Shown here: piece by piece, positions 48,457 through 56,779 of the stretch
Position numbering within the stretch: the stretch's first letter is position 1
Layout of the letters: the number at the start of each line of letters is the position of its first letter
Source of the DNA: Rubripirellula amarantea
Lineage (GTDB): Bacteria > Planctomycetota > Planctomycetia > Pirellulales > Pirellulaceae
NCBI RefSeq assembly: GCF_007859865.1
Contig: NZ_SJPI01000003.1
Location: 620,001 to 684,000, forward strand
Reading direction: 5' to 3'
DNA: 64,000 nucleotides
Position numbers and translations under genes: made by a program
The notes under the pieces: model-generated
Database searches by the model: none
The model's input: only the letters and a program-made list of their open reading frames with translations
What the model was told of the DNA's origin: nothing

Positions 48457-48891
48457 ATGTCGCTGGATGAATACCGCTACCTCTGGGACGGATCGCAACC
48501 CGGCTGGACGCTTCATCGCGTTAACCAGATCGACTGGACTGTCACGTTCCACTTCGATGCAACGGGGCCAACCGCCCGCGAGGTGTCGGACATGCGCACC
48601 CTACTGGACTGCTTTCGTGATCTACCGATGTCTGCCGTATGGGCTCAGCTCCGTGGTCGCTCGTCCTACACAACAACTGATTCGGTTGGCAACCTTGAGA
48701 TGCGTTGGCTCGTCGATGCCGCTGACCGCGCGGGCCTCCGGACGACCCCAAACCCGACGGATTCCGGCGGGCTCCTTCCGGTGCATGTCGATGGACACGC
48801 GCTGATAATCGAGGACGAGAAGCTAGCTGCCGAGGTCACGCAATTGATGCTCGATGCGGGTGTGCCCGCCACTGATGTCCACGTCGATTGA
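48457..48891 (+). CDS. Cassette 7: hypothetical protein
   Basis: 144 aa. It begins MSLDEYRYLWDGSQPGWTLH and has two strand/helix units, the second ending LAAEVTQLMLDAGVPATDVH. That tail resembles a small alpha/beta fold of the type that pairs a helix with a final strand. No catalytic motif was seen. Family not recognised. Confidence 0.65.
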   Translation: MSLDEYRYLWDGSQPGWTLHRVNQIDWTVTFHFDATGPTAREVSDMRTLLDCFRDLPMSAVWAQLRGRSSYTTTDSVGNLEMRWLVDAADRAGLRTTPNPTDSGGLLPVHVDGHALIIEDEKLAAEVTQLMLDAGVPATDVHVD

Positions 48892-48904
48892 TGCGCTCCG
48901 GGTC

Positions 48905-49040
48905 GGCCAACATGGTTTTTACGCTAGGCCTTCGGCACACCTTCGTTGGTAGGCAACGGGCGTTGGCATTGGTACAATTTCTGGTGATTCAAACTCCACC
49001 GCTTCGGTAACGGCGGTGTCGTAAAAACCTTCCGTTACGC
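48905..49040 (+). repeat. attC site 7 (136 bp)
   Basis: R'' GGCCAAC, R' GTTACGC. Promoter-like TAGGCA-N17-TACAAT; body type as in site 4. Confidence 0.93.
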
Positions 49041-49057
49041 GACCCAGTCGTCTCTTT

Positions 49058-49627
49058 ATGCAACGTTTTCACCAGCTCATATTCGTCGCCTCACTCTTGG
49101 CGCTTAGCTGGTTCGCAATGATGGCCGTCCACGAATTCGGCCACGTTATCGGCGCACTGACCACTGGTGGCGCCGTTGAGCGTGTTGTGCTGCATCCACT
49201 GACGATCTCCCGTACTGACGTTTCCCCGAACCCAAATCCTTCGATCGTCGTTTGGCTTGGCCCAATCCTCGGCTGCATCATCCCTGCTGCTATCTGGGGG
49301 TGCATCCCACACTGCTACGCCTCGGCGCGCAATATCGCGGCGTTCTTTGCCGGTTTTTGCCTGCTCGCAAATGGCGCGTACATCGCTATCGGCTCCTTTG
49401 ACCGTGTCGGTGACTGTGGCGTCATGCTTCAGCACGGATCACCTCTCTGGACGCTTCTTGCTTTCGGCTTGGTCACAATCCCACTTGGCTTCTACTTGTG
49501 GCATCGTCTCGGCTCCGTCAGGCAATTCATCGCCGACCCATCGTTGGTCGATCCGATCGTGGCCTACGCTCTACTTGGGGCTTTGTTGGTGATGCTGGCA
49601 CTCGAACTCACGATTTCACCGCGGTAG
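49058..49627 (+). CDS. Cassette 8: M50-like membrane zinc metallopeptidase
   Basis: 189 aa. HEFGH at residues 25-29 sits in the first TM helix, as in site-2-type intramembrane proteases. A later GPILG follows at the next hydrophobic segment. About five hydrophobic helices are visible. The second zinc ligand (typically NxxPxxxxDG) is not seen, so activity is uncertain. It is the longest single-domain product of the array. Confidence 0.72.
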   Translation: MQRFHQLIFVASLLALSWFAMMAVHEFGHVIGALTTGGAVERVVLHPLTISRTDVSPNPNPSIVVWLGPILGCIIPAAIWGCIPHCYASARNIAAFFAGFCLLANGAYIAIGSFDRVGDCGVMLQHGSPLWTLLAFGLVTIPLGFYLWHRLGSVRQFIADPSLVDPIVAYALLGALLVMLALELTISPR

Positions 49628-49631
49628 GGTC

Positions 49632-49768
49632 GCGTAACATGGTTTTTACGCTAGGCCTTCGGCACACCTTCCATCTTTGTCAACGCGGGCTGGCCTTGGT
49701 ACAATCTTTCGTAGTTCAGGCATCACTCGCTTCGTTCAGGGCGGTGTCGTAAAAACCTTCCGTTGTAC
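49632..49768 (+). repeat. attC site 8 (137 bp)
   Basis: R'' GCGTAAC, R' GTTGTAC. Promoter-like TTGTCA-N17-TACAAT, the same as in site 3. Confidence 0.93.
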
Positions 49769-49797
49769 GCCAGAGACCTCAACCTACTTGGCTGGCC

Positions 49798-50253
49798 ATG
49801 CCGCTTGACTCAATAAACTTCAACGCGTTCACTTTCGACAAGTACTTTTGGGAGGGCAAGCACGCAATTCCATGGCTCGCTGCGGTTGTCGAAATCGTAA
49901 TTGACGGCGACCCTACACGTATCCCTGACACGCAACGTTCAATACTCGCTTTCGTCCACGACCTGCCTAGCTCGACCCGCGAAACGCTTCAGCAGTACAT
50001 TTACGACGAATATCAATCCGAAATCTACGGCGCTTACTCCGGTGGCGATGATGTCACACCTCCGATTTCTGGGCCAACGGACATCTGGAACCTTATTTCT
50101 GAACCGGGCGTCGCAATCTCCGACATTGCAGAACCCGAACGTCACTTCGTTGTCTCGTTTGAGTGCGTATGGGATCCCGAACACGGACTCTCAATTCTAT
50201 TCAATGATCGCGGTGAACCCGTAGACATCGGCGGGCAGGGCGACCACTTCTAG
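49798..50253 (+). CDS. Cassette 9: hypothetical protein, possibly DUF6985-like
   Basis: 151 aa. The C-terminal part RHFVVSFECVWDPEHGLSIL followed by DRGEPVDIGG looks like proteins I recall as DUF6985, but this is a weak match by eye. Acidic, soluble, no signal peptide. Confidence 0.5.
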   Translation: MPLDSINFNAFTFDKYFWEGKHAIPWLAAVVEIVIDGDPTRIPDTQRSILAFVHDLPSSTRETLQQYIYDEYQSEIYGAYSGGDDVTPPISGPTDIWNLISEPGVAISDIAEPERHFVVSFECVWDPEHGLSILFNDRGEPVDIGGQGDHF

Positions 50254-50255
50254 GC

Positions 50256-50391
50256 GTACAACATGGTTTTTACGCTAGGCCTTCGGCACACCTTCGTTGG
50301 TAGGCAACGGGCGCTGGCATTGGTACACTCTTTCGTGATTCAAACTCCACCGCTTCGCTTGGGGCGGTGTCGTAAAAACCTTCCGTTATGT
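50256..50391 (+). repeat. attC site 9 (136 bp)
   Basis: R'' GTACAAC, R' GTTATGT. Promoter-like -10 is TACACT; -35 TAGGCA. Confidence 0.93.
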
Positions 50392-50405
50392 GACCGAGGC
50401 GCTCG

Positions 50406-50708
50406 ATGGATCGTAAACGCGTTATCTACATCGACGTCGATGACACGTTGATCCGCACTGTTGGCACCACGCAGATTCCCATGCCCGCCAGCGCGGACTA
50501 CGTTCGCCGGATGCACTCGGCTGGCCACGCTCTCTACTGCTGGTCGCGCGGCGGTGGCGACTACGCGCGTGACGTCGCGACATCGCTCGGTATCGCGGAC
50601 TGTTTCGTTGCGTTCTTGCCCAAACCGGACGTCTGCCTTGACGATCGCGGCGACAAACTGCTCGACTATTGTGACGTGATCCTGCCCGGCAACGCGTCGA
50701 ACCACTGA
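50406..50708 (+). CDS. Cassette 10: HAD-like phosphatase
   Basis: 100 aa. HAD motif I is DVDDT (nucleophile Asp10, acid Asp12), followed by the motif II-like YCWSRGG and LPKPDVCLDD, which could provide motif III Lys and motif IV Asp. The protein is shorter than most HAD enzymes, with almost no cap. Substrate unknown. Confidence 0.7.
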   Translation: MDRKRVIYIDVDDTLIRTVGTTQIPMPASADYVRRMHSAGHALYCWSRGGGDYARDVATSLGIADCFVAFLPKPDVCLDDRGDKLLDYCDVILPGNASNH

Positions 50709-50740
50709 CCGCATCCAATGCTCGCCCCATGCTCGCGGTC

Positions 50741-50876
50741 ACATAACATGGTTTTTACGCTAGGCCTTCGGCACACCTTCGATGGTAGGCAACGGGCGCT
50801 CGCATTGGTATACTTTTTCGTGATTCAAACTCCACCGCTTCGTTCGGGGCGGTGTCGTAAAAACCTTCCGTTAGCG
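50741..50876 (+). repeat. attC site 10 (136 bp)
   Basis: R'' ACATAAC, R' GTTAGCG. Promoter-like TAGGCA-N17-TATACT. Confidence 0.93.
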
Positions 50877-50920
50877 GACCCTAGGTTTTGGTAATTCCAT
50901 CGCTCATTGCAGCAACGCGT

Positions 50921-51226
50921 ATGACCGGAAACATCATCGCGGCGATCGTACTCCTCGTCGTCTGTGTTGCGGTCCTTCGATACCTGCGCCGAAGTTCATC
51001 GGACCGACAACGCGGCCTTCCGTGGATCGCGCTCATTGCGGGGCCTGCGTTTGCGGCATTCTACGTTTGGATCGACTACAACTGGATTCAGCCGTACAAC
51101 TATCGAACGTGGGATGACGCGATCCACTCAATCATTCCCGTGATGATCGTTGGTGCGTTCGGCGGATGCGTCGGGGCCGCGTCTATCTGGATTGGAAATC
51201 GTCTCACAGGGCAACGGGTCCGCTAA
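50921..51226 (+). CDS. Cassette 11: three-TM membrane protein
   Basis: 101 aa from the ATG at 50921; a TTG at 50888, nearer the cassette end, is also possible. Hydrophobic helices at about residues 5-21, 36-50 and 76-97. The loop WIDYNWIQPYNYRTW is aromatic. Its TAA stop lies in the R'' box CGCTAAC. Family not recognised. Confidence 0.6.
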   Translation: MTGNIIAAIVLLVVCVAVLRYLRRSSSDRQRGLPWIALIAGPAFAAFYVWIDYNWIQPYNYRTWDDAIHSIIPVMIVGAFGGCVGAASIWIGNRLTGQRVR

Positions 51227-51357
51227 CATGGTTTTTACGCTAGGCCTTCGGCACACCTTCCATGTTTGGCAACGCGGGCTGGCCTTGGTATAATCTTTCT
51301 TGGTTCAGGCGTCGCTCGCTTCGTTCAGGGCGGTGTCGTAAAAACCTTCCGTTGGCA
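51221..51357 (+). repeat. attC site 11 (137 bp)
   Basis: R'' CGCTAAC, R' GTTGGCA. It has the strongest promoter-like element of the array. Confidence 0.93.
51266..51294 (+). promoter_or_regulatory. Promoter-like element inside attC 11
   Basis: TTGGCA (51266-51271), 17 bp, TATAAT (51289-51294), close to the sigma-70 consensus, facing the next cassette gene at 51372. Not shown to be active. Confidence 0.5.
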
Positions 51358-51371
51358 GACACAGATCAATC

Positions 51372-51824
51372 ATGGGCACAACGTTTGTCAGCATTGGTGA
51401 TCACGGATTCTGGATGCGTGACGGTGTCCTCGAACTCTGGCTTCGATTGCTGGCTCTGCACCTCGAAGACCCTGCTGATGATTCGTCCCCTTGTGATGCA
51501 ATCCGCTCTCAATGGTTGCTCGCATCTCGCGGATACTTCAACGGTTGCGTTCCACTTGATCTTGAATCTGATATTTCAACTGACGCTGGCCGCAAACTGA
51601 TACTCGACGCCATCGCATCTCTTCGTAAATCACTCGAAAGCGCACCTGAAACGCTCGATCATCACGTACTGAATCTTCTCGGCTTTTCCGGGCCTTTCAG
51701 CGGCAATCCTGACACTTGGCGGCTTCTTGATGTGGCGGACGCGTTCGTTGACCTCATCGAGGGGCGTGTTAACGGTACCGCAAAAACTACCGAATGGATG
51801 CCCGGCAGCGCCAAACGTAATTGA
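51372..51824 (+). CDS. Cassette 12: hypothetical protein
   Basis: 150 aa. It starts MGTTFVSIGDHGFWMRDGVL; mostly helical, with AIASLRKSLESAPETLDHHV. No signal peptide or TM. Family not recognised. Stop is 24 bp before the next R'' box. Confidence 0.62.
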   Translation: MGTTFVSIGDHGFWMRDGVLELWLRLLALHLEDPADDSSPCDAIRSQWLLASRGYFNGCVPLDLESDISTDAGRKLILDAIASLRKSLESAPETLDHHVLNLLGFSGPFSGNPDTWRLLDVADAFVDLIEGRVNGTAKTTEWMPGSAKRN

Positions 51825-51847
51825 AAATCTACCGGCAATTCAGTGTC

Positions 51848-51984
51848 TGCCAACATGGTTTTTACGCTAGGCCTTCGGCACACCTTCCAACTTTGTCAAC
51901 GCGGGCTGGCCTTGGTACAATCATTCGTAGTTCAGACATCGTTCGCTTCGTTTTGGGCGGTGTCGTAAAAACCTTCCGTTGTGC
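51848..51984 (+). repeat. attC site 12 (137 bp)
   Basis: R'' TGCCAAC, R' GTTGTGC. Promoter-like TTGTCA-N17-TACAAT. Confidence 0.93.
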
Positions 51985-52554
51985 GGCAACTCCCGTATGG
52001 AAATCATCCGCATCACCGATCAGCAAAACGGCACTCTCACTGAGTTTTACGCTCGCGAGAGCGATGGTTACCGCAATGGTGGTTCGGACACCAACGCTGA
52101 CATGCTCGCAAACATGGTTCGCCTGCTCGACGCGCTTGCTGACGCTGATGGTCCAACACTCTTTGGCGTTACGTCACACTTCCGTTTGCGCTTGCTGAAC
52201 ATTGACGACTATCGTGCCCCAACGGTTGCCACAATCCAACCTGTGATCGACGGGCCAAAGACATTCGGCTTCGACATCGCCTATCCTATGCCCAACAGCG
52301 ACTCACCATGGGACAATGCGTGGGTTCGTGGGCTTGCATTCGACGCTGAAATGGCCGTCCCAATGGTGCTTTCGGCCATCCGTCACTCAGCAAACATCGC
52401 GTAGCCCATGCTCGTGTTGCCGCACAACATGGTTTTTACGCTGAGGCCCTTCGGGCACACCTTCCCGCTTTGGCAACACGGGCTGGCCTTGGTACAATTT
52501 CCGTTGTTCAGGCATCGCTCGCTTCGTTCAGGGCGGTGTCGTAAAAACCTTCCG
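51979..52554 (+). repeat. Duplicated cassette 13/27, copy A (576 bp)
   Basis: Matches 59713-60288 throughout by eye, including its attC. Confidence 0.88.
51997..52404 (+). CDS. Cassette 13: hypothetical protein, copy A
   Basis: 135 aa from the ATG at 51997 (a TTG at 51979 lies in the R' core). Starts MEIIRITDQQNGTLTEFYAR; it looks like an alpha/beta protein with a C-terminal hydrophobic end (MAVPMVLSAIRHSANIA). Family not recognised. The second copy is at 59731. Confidence 0.72.
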   Translation: MEIIRITDQQNGTLTEFYARESDGYRNGGSDTNADMLANMVRLLDALADADGPTLFGVTSHFRLRLLNIDDYRAPTVATIQPVIDGPKTFGFDIAYPMPNSDSPWDNAWVRGLAFDAEMAVPMVLSAIRHSANIA

Positions 52555-52560
52555 TTGTAC
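52422..52560 (+). repeat. attC site 13 (139 bp)
   Basis: R'' GCACAAC, R' GTTGTAC. The mini-hairpin stem is extended to 4 bp (GCCCTTCGGGC). Promoter-like TTGGCA-N17-TACAAT. Confidence 0.93.
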
Positions 52561-52570
52561 GGCCCTACCG

Positions 52571-52864
52571 ATGATTGAATTCCTGATCCGCCGCGACGAT
52601 GGGCAGTGGTTCGATTTTCACTACGACCAGATTCCGGAGATGCTGCATCCATCCACGTTCGATTTCACCGTGGTGGACGGTTGGGGTACACATCGCATTC
52701 GTGTGGGCGAGACCGACATCTCATTCTCTGACGAAGACCCCGGATTTCAGATCTGCTTCGAGGGCGACGGCATTGACGCGGACACCGCTGCCCAAATTGT
52801 CGCGGAGGTTGCGGCCAACATCACGTCCGTCACGGGTCAATCTCATCGCATAGTGGCCCTGTAG
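52571..52864 (+). CDS. Cassette 14: small acidic protein, copy B
   Basis: 97 aa, the same protein as the one at 46281. It directly follows the first copy of the other duplicated cassette, so both duplicated types are adjacent here. Confidence 0.75.
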   Translation: MIEFLIRRDDGQWFDFHYDQIPEMLHPSTFDFTVVDGWGTHRIRVGETDISFSDEDPGFQICFEGDGIDADTAAQIVAEVAANITSVTGQSHRIVAL

Positions 52865-52875
52865 CTCACCGGGCC

Positions 52876-53012
52876 GTACAACATGGTTTTTACGCTAGGC
52901 CTGCGGCACACCTTCCATCTTTGTCAACGCGGGCTGGCCTTGGTACAATTTCTTATAGTTCAGACATCGCTCGCTTCGTTCAGGGCGGTGTCGTAAAAAC
53001 CTTCCGTTGGGC
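52876..53012 (+). repeat. attC site 14 (137 bp)
   Basis: Same body as site 3; R'' GTACAAC, but R' is GTTGGGC because the next cassette differs. Confidence 0.93.
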
Positions 53013-53039
53013 GACTCAGGCTAATCGTTTCCGTAACCC

Positions 53040-53414
53040 ATGAATGTCGCTGACGAACTCGAACTCGCCCGCAAGCTTGCCTCGAAATGGCAGCTCAACG
53101 TCCCAGAACGCAATTCGCTACCTGCTGCGGGTCTTGCGGCGTCCATGTTGGTTCAGGCGATCCGTGAAATTCTAGCCAAATCGCCGTGCTACCCTGCTGA
53201 CTGGAATCCGGACGTCGCGAACTACGAAGGTGTCGTTATCACCTCAACCGCAACCGGCTTTCGCACCCACACTCGCCACGAAATCGGCTATCAACGTTTC
53301 TCTGACGCAACGGTGGCCGACGTGGATGCCCTCGACGATGCAGTACGGGCACTGGTGTCCCACGTTTTCTCACTCCACAATATTGACGGAATCCCGTTGG
53401 ACTGGACACGTTAA
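53040..53414 (+). CDS. Cassette 15: hypothetical protein
   Basis: 124 aa. It starts MNVADELELARKLASKW and is helical, with a beta stretch VANYEGVVITSTATGF, and helix-rich end DALDDAVRALVSHVF. No motif recognised. Confidence 0.62.
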   Translation: MNVADELELARKLASKWQLNVPERNSLPAAGLAASMLVQAIREILAKSPCYPADWNPDVANYEGVVITSTATGFRTHTRHEIGYQRFSDATVADVDALDDAVRALVSHVFSLHNIDGIPLDWTR

Positions 53415-53429
53415 ACCCGCTTCAGAGTC

Positions 53430-53567
53430 GCCCAACATGGTTTTTACGCTGAGGCCTTCGGCACACCTTGGCTCTTTGGCAACGGGCCATGGCCTTGGTA
53501 CAATTTCGCCTAGTTCATGCATCGCCCGCTTCGTTCAGGGCGGTGTCGTAAAAACCTTCCGTTAGGC
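53430..53567 (+). repeat. attC site 15 (138 bp)
   Basis: R'' GCCCAAC, R' GTTAGGC. Promoter-like TTGGCA-N17-TACAAT. An ATG within this site (53517) is in frame with the next ORF. Confidence 0.93.
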
Positions 53568-53576
53568 GACCTACCG

Positions 53577-53999
53577 ATAACTGAATACAACGACGAATAC
53601 CCGACTTGCGAACGGACCTACGCAACGCTGCGCATCTACGCCGACACGCTTTCACCTGAAGAAATCACATCGTTACTAGGTGTCGAACCTACTAAATCAC
53701 AACCTGCCGAGTCTCGCCCCAAGGGCGTTCGAGACGTTCCCGCCGGCTGGTTTCTTTCGTCCGACGGCATTCTCGATTCATGCGACGTCCGACGGCACAT
53801 TGACTGGCTCATCAACAAACTCCTTGACTCTCACGACGGCCTAAAGACTATCCGAGCTTCCGGTGGCCGCGCCGACATTTCCTGCTTCTGGGTCTCCGCA
53901 GGGGGTCACGGCGGACCGTCGATTTGGCCGCACCAAATGTCCTCGTTGGGTTCGCTCGGCCTCGAACTGTGGTTTGATGTTTACCTCGGTGGTGAGTGA
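53577..53999 (+). CDS. Cassette 16: DUF4279-like protein with no standard start in the cassette
   Basis: About 141 aa counted from the ATA at 53577. The sequence YATLRIYADTLSPEEITSLL and later GWFLSSDG and VRRHIDWLINKLLD fit DUF4279 by eye. The frame inside the cassette has no ATG, GTG or TTG before this conserved part. The frame is open through the upstream attC to an ATG at 53517, so translation may begin in attC 15, or an ATA may be used. Function unknown. Confidence 0.65.
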   Translation: MTEYNDEYPTCERTYATLRIYADTLSPEEITSLLGVEPTKSQPAESRPKGVRDVPAGWFLSSDGILDSCDVRRHIDWLINKLLDSHDGLKTIRASGGRADISCFWVSAGGHGGPSIWPHQMSSLGSLGLELWFDVYLGGE

Positions 54000-54005
54000 C
54001 CGGTC

Positions 54006-54141
54006 GCCTAACATGGTTTTTACGCTAGGCCTTCGGCACACCGCTGCCGTTTGTTTAAGCCTCCCTCTGGTGGTAGAATCTTTCGCAGTTCAGCATCGCT
54101 CGCTTCGCTTAGGGCGGTGTCGTAAAAACCTTCCGTTAGGC
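54006..54141 (+). repeat. attC site 16 (136 bp)
   Basis: R'' GCCTAAC, R' GTTAGGC, so its arms are exact complements. Promoter-like TTGTTT-N17-TAGAAT. Confidence 0.93.
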
Positions 54142-54148
54142 GACCTAG

Positions 54149-54628
54149 ATGAACCCAAAGGCAGACCGTGATTGCCCGAAATGCGGAACCACCTTCGGTT
54201 CCGTTATCGACTACGGCGTCTGCCCCAACTGCAACACCAAGTTCTACGCCTCACCGACACACATCGCGCTCGCTGGTCGCCTTGGGGCGTGTTCCGGCGA
54301 CAAACTTCTGATCGCAATTGCGGCGTTTCACTCTGTCCCCGTTTTGCTCACGCTTGACCAACCGATCTGTGACTCGACCCGTAAACTGATTCCTGAATCT
54401 ACGGCTCGCGAATTTCGCTTGATCCCCGTGGTTGTCGATGACCTTGTGCGTATCGCGGTTCCCGATCCGCTCGACGAACGACTCTTCGATACTCTCACCT
54501 CGCTTCTTGGCGACTTCCCGTCGTTCGCCGTTGCACGTGACTACGACATCCGTCGCCGTATCAACGAATCCTACGGTTGCATTCCGTCCGACACGATGGA
54601 CTTCACTCCGGGGCGGCCGGTCGCCTAA
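54149..54628 (+). CDS. Cassette 17: zinc-ribbon protein
   Basis: 159 aa. C9-x2-C12 and C25-x2-C28 form a zinc ribbon at the N-terminus (CPKCG...CPNCN). The rest has a beta/alpha layout with a hydrophobic core (LLIAIAAFHSVPVLLTL). Role unknown. ATG is 8 bp after the core. The TAA stop lies in the R'' box GCCTAAC. Confidence 0.7.
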   Translation: MNPKADRDCPKCGTTFGSVIDYGVCPNCNTKFYASPTHIALAGRLGACSGDKLLIAIAAFHSVPVLLTLDQPICDSTRKLIPESTAREFRLIPVVVDDLVRIAVPDPLDERLFDTLTSLLGDFPSFAVARDYDIRRRINESYGCIPSDTMDFTPGRPVA

Positions 54629-54829
54629 CATGGTTTTTACGCTAGGCCGCTCTCCGTTGGAGAATCCTTCGTCCATGAACGTCGATCGCTTCGGTGGCGT
54701 TTTGCCTCGATGGAAACGGCGGCACACCCTCGCTCTTTGTTCAAGCTGCGATCCTTTGGTAAACTGTTTGGTGATTCGACACTTGTTCGCTCCGTTCGGG
54801 GCGGGTGTCGTAAAAACCTTCCGTTGTGC
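54623..54829 (+). repeat. attC site 17, long form (207 bp)
   Basis: R'' GCCTAAC, R' GTTGTGC. It contains the inner palindrome TCTCCGTTGGAGA in place of the usual mini-hairpin, and a promoter-like TTGTTC-N17-TAAACT. Confidence 0.9.
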
Positions 54830-54846
54830 GGCCCTAGATCAATCTG

Positions 54847-55119
54847 ATGCAAACCGTTGAACTGATCGACCGTGTGACCTCTGAGCTTGACGATTGGCTT
54901 GCAGCCAATCCCGATCATCCCCTCGTCGATGATTCTCCTTGGTGGCCGAATCTCCGTGCGAAGATTCAAGCAATGAAACAAATCACCAACGACTCGGCGG
55001 CGCTTTCTCGCGCGTACGGTACGGTCATGCACTTGATCGTTGACAGCGGGCCGGGCTGCGATATCGCCCCATCTTTGGACGCTCTTGGTCGGGTGGTTTC
55101 GCGTGGTTCAAACTGCTAA
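54847..55119 (+). CDS. Cassette 18: small hypothetical protein
   Basis: 90 aa, ATG at 54847. It begins MQTVELIDRVTSELDDWL, followed by ANPDHPLVDDSPWWPNL; probably helical and acidic. Family not recognised. Confidence 0.6.
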   Translation: MQTVELIDRVTSELDDWLAANPDHPLVDDSPWWPNLRAKIQAMKQITNDSAALSRAYGTVMHLIVDSGPGCDIAPSLDALGRVVSRGSNC

Positions 55120-55136
55120 TACGACGCTGCCGGGCC

Positions 55137-55272
55137 GCACAACATGGTTTTTACGCTAGGCCTTCGGCACACCTTCGTTGGTACGCAACGGGCGCTGGCA
55201 TTGGTACAATCTCTCGTGATTCAAACTCCACCGCTTCGGTAACGGCGGTGTCGTAAAAACCTTCCGTTGGGC
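55137..55272 (+). repeat. attC site 18 (136 bp)
   Basis: R'' GCACAAC, R' GTTGGGC. Promoter-like TACGCA-N17-TACAAT. Confidence 0.93.
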
Positions 55273-55287
55273 GACCTACTCAATCAA

Positions 55288-55668
55288 ATGGAACGCGACG
55301 AACTGATACTCGCACACGAATCTGGCTTCGTTCGTTCGTTCCTCATTCGCGAGCGACGTGACCGATACCTGTCTCAACTGCAACTTCCAAAAAAGCGCGG
55401 AACGCTTCTTGATCGCCTAAACCACCGCTTCCACCGCGATCTCGACGATCGCCACATTTGCGATTCGCCGACACTGCCGCCCCTCGACACGCTTTGCTAC
55501 ATCATCGCATCGGAAGACAAACTGGATGGCAACTTTGTCCCCGCTTCCGATGTGCCTGACTTGCTCGCATCGGCCGCATTTGGCATTGTCGTCTCCTACA
55601 TTCCGGGCAAACTCGCTGCCTACAAGGACGAGGCGCCATCGAACACGATTTGGCTCCAGCGCCCGTAG
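55288..55668 (+). CDS. Cassette 19: hypothetical protein
   Basis: 126 aa from the ATG at 55288. N-terminal charged helix (LIRERRDRYLSQLQLPKKRG), then a hydrophobic C-terminal half (SAAFGIVVSYIPGKLA). Family not recognised. Stop is 3 bp before the R'' box region. Confidence 0.62.
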   Translation: MERDELILAHESGFVRSFLIRERRDRYLSQLQLPKKRGTLLDRLNHRFHRDLDDRHICDSPTLPPLDTLCYIIASEDKLDGNFVPASDVPDLLASAAFGIVVSYIPGKLAAYKDEAPSNTIWLQRP

Positions 55669-55671
55669 GTC

Positions 55672-55808
55672 GCCCAACATGGTTTTTACGCTAGGCCTTC
55701 GGCACACCGCTGTCGTTTGTTCAAGCCTCCCTCCGTTGGTACAATTTCCGGTAGTTCAGACATCGTTCGCTTCGTTTAGGGCGGTGTCGTAAAAACCTTC
55801 CGTTGTGC
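55672..55808 (+). repeat. attC site 19 (137 bp)
   Basis: R'' GCCCAAC, R' GTTGTGC. Promoter-like TTGTTC-N17-TACAAT. Confidence 0.93.
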
Positions 55809-55814
55809 GGCTCA

Positions 55815-56138
55815 ATGAAACGAAAACGCGACTTTGAACGACGTAAGGATCACCGGAAGCAACTCGATAAGGCCACGGCACTCGCAATCGCTGTCGAAGA
55901 AGGACTGCCTCTCGCCGAATCTGTTCGTGGCGTCCCATACTCCTCAACGCCGGTTTCGATTAGCCGAGTCGAAATCGGCTGGCTGGTGCAATTTGCGCCG
56001 ACTTCGCACATTGATGCTGACGGACGCAAAGTCTTCAACGTGCAATACATCGTCGATGATCGCGACCGTCGACTTCATCCGGTCGGAACCTTTGGTGCGC
56101 GTCGTATCGTCGAGGAGATCCTATACCGGCGTGGCTAA
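55815..56138 (+). CDS. Cassette 20: basic hypothetical protein
   Basis: 107 aa from the ATG at 55815. The first 20 residues (MKRKRDFERRKDHRKQL) are strongly basic and may bind nucleic acid. A beta stretch VEIGWLVQFAPTSHIDADG follows. Family not recognised. Confidence 0.62.
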   Translation: MKRKRDFERRKDHRKQLDKATALAIAVEEGLPLAESVRGVPYSSTPVSISRVEIGWLVQFAPTSHIDADGRKVFNVQYIVDDRDRRLHPVGTFGARRIVEEILYRRG

Positions 56139-56158
56139 CCCGAATTGTGGCGAGAGCC

Positions 56159-56294
56159 GCACAACATGGTTTTTACGCTAGGCCTTCGGCACACCTTCGC
56201 ACTTTGGCAACGTGCGTTGGCTTTGGTACAATTTCCGTAGTTCAGACATCGTTCGCTTCGTTCAGGGCGGTGTCGTAAAAACCTTCCGTTAGCG
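56159..56294 (+). repeat. attC site 20 (136 bp)
   Basis: R'' GCACAAC, R' GTTAGCG. Promoter-like TTGGCA-N17-TACAAT. Confidence 0.93.
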
Positions 56295-56309
56295 GACCCT
56301 AGCGTTTTG

Positions 56310-56612
56310 ATGATTCGAGCCTTTTCGATTCTCACGGTGCTGCTTTCCGTGGGTTGCTCGCCTTCCAACATTGAATCCCCATCTAAATCGAACGCTGCCA
56401 TGACATTGCCCACAGATCGTCCGGCGCCTGGTGAAATCGCAGAGGCCAAACTGAATCCCGGTGGTTGGGTGTATCGCATCGTTGGTGACTACGGTCCTGA
56501 CGATGCCGTGCCGCCCGAAGCAATCGCCGGCGCTTGGCAGGTTGGCGATGATGGTGTAATAGTCGGCGATTTCAAACCAAACGACAACTACAAACCTCCA
56601 GCTGAACGGTGA
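56310..56612 (+). CDS. Cassette 21: lipoprotein
   Basis: 100 aa from the ATG at 56310. The signal peptide ends with LSVGC, a lipobox with Cys at residue 16. The mature part (about 84 aa) has a Tyr/Pro-rich C-terminus (VGDFKPNDNYKPPAER). Probably anchored in a membrane. Family not recognised. Confidence 0.72.
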   Translation: MIRAFSILTVLLSVGCSPSNIESPSKSNAAMTLPTDRPAPGEIAEAKLNPGGWVYRIVGDYGPDDAVPPEAIAGAWQVGDDGVIVGDFKPNDNYKPPAER

Positions 56613-56623
56613 TGGTCCGGGTC

Positions 56624-56763
56624 CGCTAACATGGTTTTTACGCAGAGGCCCTGCGGGCACACCTTCCATGTTTGGCAACGCGGGCTGGCATTGGTATGAT
56701 CTCTCGTAGTTCGGGCATCGTCCGCTTCGTTCAGGGCGGTGTCGTAAAAACCTTCCGTTAGGC
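56624..56763 (+). repeat. attC site 21 (140 bp)
   Basis: R'' CGCTAAC, R' GTTAGGC. Mini-hairpin GCCCTGCGGGC, a second compensated variant. Promoter-like TTGGCA-N17-TATGAT. Confidence 0.92.
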
Positions 56764-56779
56764 GACCTCATCCAATCCA

